7,216 nucleotides of DNA, from NCBI GenBank assembly GCA_027051995.1, contig JALUFY010000433.1, positions 1-7,216 of the forward strand. The letters are read 5' to 3'. The notes under the pieces are model-generated. The model was not told the origin of the DNA and did no database searches. It saw only the letters and a list, made by a program, of their open reading frames with translations. The DNA is from Hyphomicrobiales bacterium (lineage in GTDB: Bacteria > Pseudomonadota > Alphaproteobacteria > Rhizobiales > Aestuariivirgaceae). The translations under genes and the position numbers were made by a program. Positions 6,285 to 7,216 of the stretch are shown piece by piece; positions within the stretch are counted from its first letter, which is position 1, and each line of letters starts with the position of its first letter.

Positions 6285-7094
6285 ATGAACGCCAAAACCG
6301 GCGGCAAGGCCATCTCCGTCAGCGATCTGAACGTCACCTTCGGCTCCGGCGCGCAGGCGGTGCGGGCGGTGCGCGATGTCTCCTTCGAGGTGACGGCGGG
6401 GGAGACCTATGGCCTGGTGGGCGAATCGGGATCGGGCAAATCGACGGTGCTCAGGGCGCTGACGGGGCTGATCCCGGAGGCCTCCGGGGACATGCGCGTG
6501 CTGGGCAAGCCGCTGACGGGCAAGCGCGATTTCGCCTTTTACCGCGACGTGCAGATGGTCTTTCAGGACCCTTACGCCTCTCTGCATCCACGGCGCACCA
6601 TCGACGCCACGCTGACCGAGCCGCTGATCATCCACGGAATCGGCGACCGCAAGGAGCGCGCGGAACGGGTGCTGAAGATGCTGGCGGACGTGGGCCTGGG
6701 CAGCGAGTTCCGCTTCCGCTATCCGCATCAGCTCTCCGGCGGCCAGCGCCAGCGGGTGGCCATCGCCCGGGCGCTCATGCTGGAGCCGGAAATCCTGCTG
6801 CTGGACGAGCCGACATCGGCGCTGGACGTGTCCATCCAGGCCGAGGTGCTGAACCTGCTGAAGGCCATCAGGAAGGAGCGCGGCCTGACCTATGTGCTGG
6901 TGTCGCACAATCTGGCGGTGATCGCCCACATGTGCGAGCGGCTGGCGGTGATGAACCGGGGGCGCTTCGTCGAGGAAATGGACGTGGAGACCCTGCGCCG
7001 CAGCGAGCCGAAAGAGGCCTATACCCGCCAGCTCCTGACAGCCTCGAAGGGCTATGACCGGGAGAAGATCGGGCAGTTCGCCACCTTTGAATAG
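6285..7094 (+). CDS. Peptide-type ABC transporter ATP-binding protein (DppF/OppF-like, short form)
   Basis: This 269-residue second ATPase completes the heterodimer. The motifs in order are Walker A GESGSGKST (46-54), Q-loop VFQDPYASLHPR (Q94), signature LSGGQRQR (150-157), Walker B ILLLDEP (170-176, with E175), D-loop SALD (178-181) and switch histidine VSHNL (H208). The HPR after the Q-loop and the SHNLAVI text are typical of F-type subunits. As in its partner, only the YTRQLL start of the C-terminal region is present (about 247-252), and the protein ends at GQFATFE with no cysteine cluster. The start is one base after the upstream stop (TGACATG), so translation is probably coupled. It is the last gene of the operon; no further gene follows in the remaining 122 bases. 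Confidence 0.93.
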   Translation: MNAKTGGKAISVSDLNVTFGSGAQAVRAVRDVSFEVTAGETYGLVGESGSGKSTVLRALTGLIPEASGDMRVLGKPLTGKRDFAFYRDVQMVFQDPYASLHPRRTIDATLTEPLIIHGIGDRKERAERVLKMLADVGLGSEFRFRYPHQLSGGQRQRVAIARALMLEPEILLLDEPTSALDVSIQAEVLNLLKAIRKERGLTYVLVSHNLAVIAHMCERLAVMNRGRFVEEMDVETLRRSEPKEAYTRQLLTASKGYDREKIGQFATFE

Positions 7095-7114
7095 CCCGCG
7101 CTGGCGAAGGCGGG
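7095..7114 (+). repeat. Small stem-loop directly after the last operon stop codon
   Basis: CCCGC (7095-7099) pairs with GCGGG (7110-7114) around a 10-base loop. It begins on the first base after the TAG stop. It overlaps the first repeat unit of the downstream array and is not followed by a T-run, so it is not a convincing terminator on its own. Confidence 0.35.
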
Positions 7115-7216
7115 AAAGGGCCCGTTACATCCTGCGCTGGCCAAAGGCGGGCCCTGCGCCGCCGGCCTGGCCGAAGGCGGGCGCCGGCGCGGCGGGCGCC
7201 CGCCTTCGGCCAGGCC
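7098..7216. repeat. Array of an 18-base GC-rich repeat unit after the operon
   Basis: The non-coding tail carries three direct copies of a unit close to GGCCTGGCCGAAGGCGGG, at 7098-7114 (one base shorter), 7134-7151 and 7164-7181. A fourth copy is inverted at 7199-7216. Copies 3 and 4 are identical to each other on opposite strands. Copies 1 and 2 start GCGCTGG and differ at a few positions. Starts are 36 and 30 bases apart. The pattern resembles a dispersed extragenic repeat family, but copies outside the window cannot be checked. There is no open reading frame of note and no spacer regularity as in a CRISPR array. Confidence 0.7.
7164..7216. repeat. Perfect 22-bp inverted repeat with a 9-base loop
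   Basis: The left arm (7164-7185) is exactly complementary in reverse to the right arm (7195-7216). The loop is GGCGCGGCG (7186-7194). The right arm ends on the last base of the window, so the stem may be longer and any following T-run is out of view. In RNA this would be a very stable hairpin 69 bases after the last operon gene, so it may end or protect the transcript. It may equally be part of a repeat family. Confidence 0.85.

Noticed and set aside
1797..7094. A nickel (NikABCDE) assignment based on the short ATPases
   Set aside because: The lengths of the ATPases fit NikD and NikE, but the binding protein reads more like a peptide-type family-5 protein (WGPDYPDP region) and there is no nickel-linked neighbour. 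Length alone is not enough.
7098..7216. A CRISPR array
   Set aside because: Repeats are too short and diverged, spacing is 30-36 bases from start to start with no unique spacers of fixed length, one copy is inverted, and no cas gene is present.
1..7216. tRNA, rRNA, insertion sequence, prophage or defence-system genes
   Set aside because: No matching sequence, terminal repeats with a transposase, or phage or defence domains are visible. Apart from the intergenic regions described, all sequence is accounted for by housekeeping or transport genes.

Overview
The window is high-GC DNA, most likely from an alphaproteobacterium. The evidence is the GC-biased codon use, the RmuC subtype (GAFGQ and DAKFP motifs) and a receiver domain of the kind that ends PAS-type hybrid kinases in that class. 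The genus cannot be told from the sequence. Everything coding is of a recognisable family, and I see no evidence for a new multi-gene system.

Layout. Positions 2-313 (+) hold the last ~103 residues of a protein ending in a response-regulator receiver domain, probably a hybrid histidine kinase. Converging on it after a 32-base gap is rmuC (346-1524, -), a membrane-anchored coiled-coil protein with a PD-(D/E)xK-like core. A 272-base divergent intergenic region (1525-1796) follows. Its right half is tiled with inverted repeats and contains a candidate sigma-70 promoter. Positions 1797-7094 (+) hold a tightly packed five-gene operon for an ABC importer of the dipeptide/oligopeptide/nickel type. 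In order these are a periplasmic binding protein (family 5), two permeases and two ATPases. The junctions are 19 bases, ATGA overlap, ATGA overlap and 1 base. The last 122 bases (7095-7216) are non-coding and contain three direct copies and one inverted copy of an 18-base GC-rich unit. The final two copies form a perfect 22-bp inverted repeat that ends exactly at the window edge.

How the genes work together. The binding protein would capture a peptide-like ligand in the periplasm and deliver it to the permease heterodimer. The ATPase heterodimer would power import. All five subunits needed for a working importer are present and intact. Both ATPases lack the cysteine-bearing C-terminal extension common in Opp/Dpp ATPases. 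Substrate cannot be assigned from sequence alone.

The most interesting signals are non-coding. One is the promoter, whose -35 and -10 boxes each sit in the 8-base centre of an inverted repeat, followed by a long imperfect hairpin at the predicted mRNA 5' end. The other is the repeat array after the operon.
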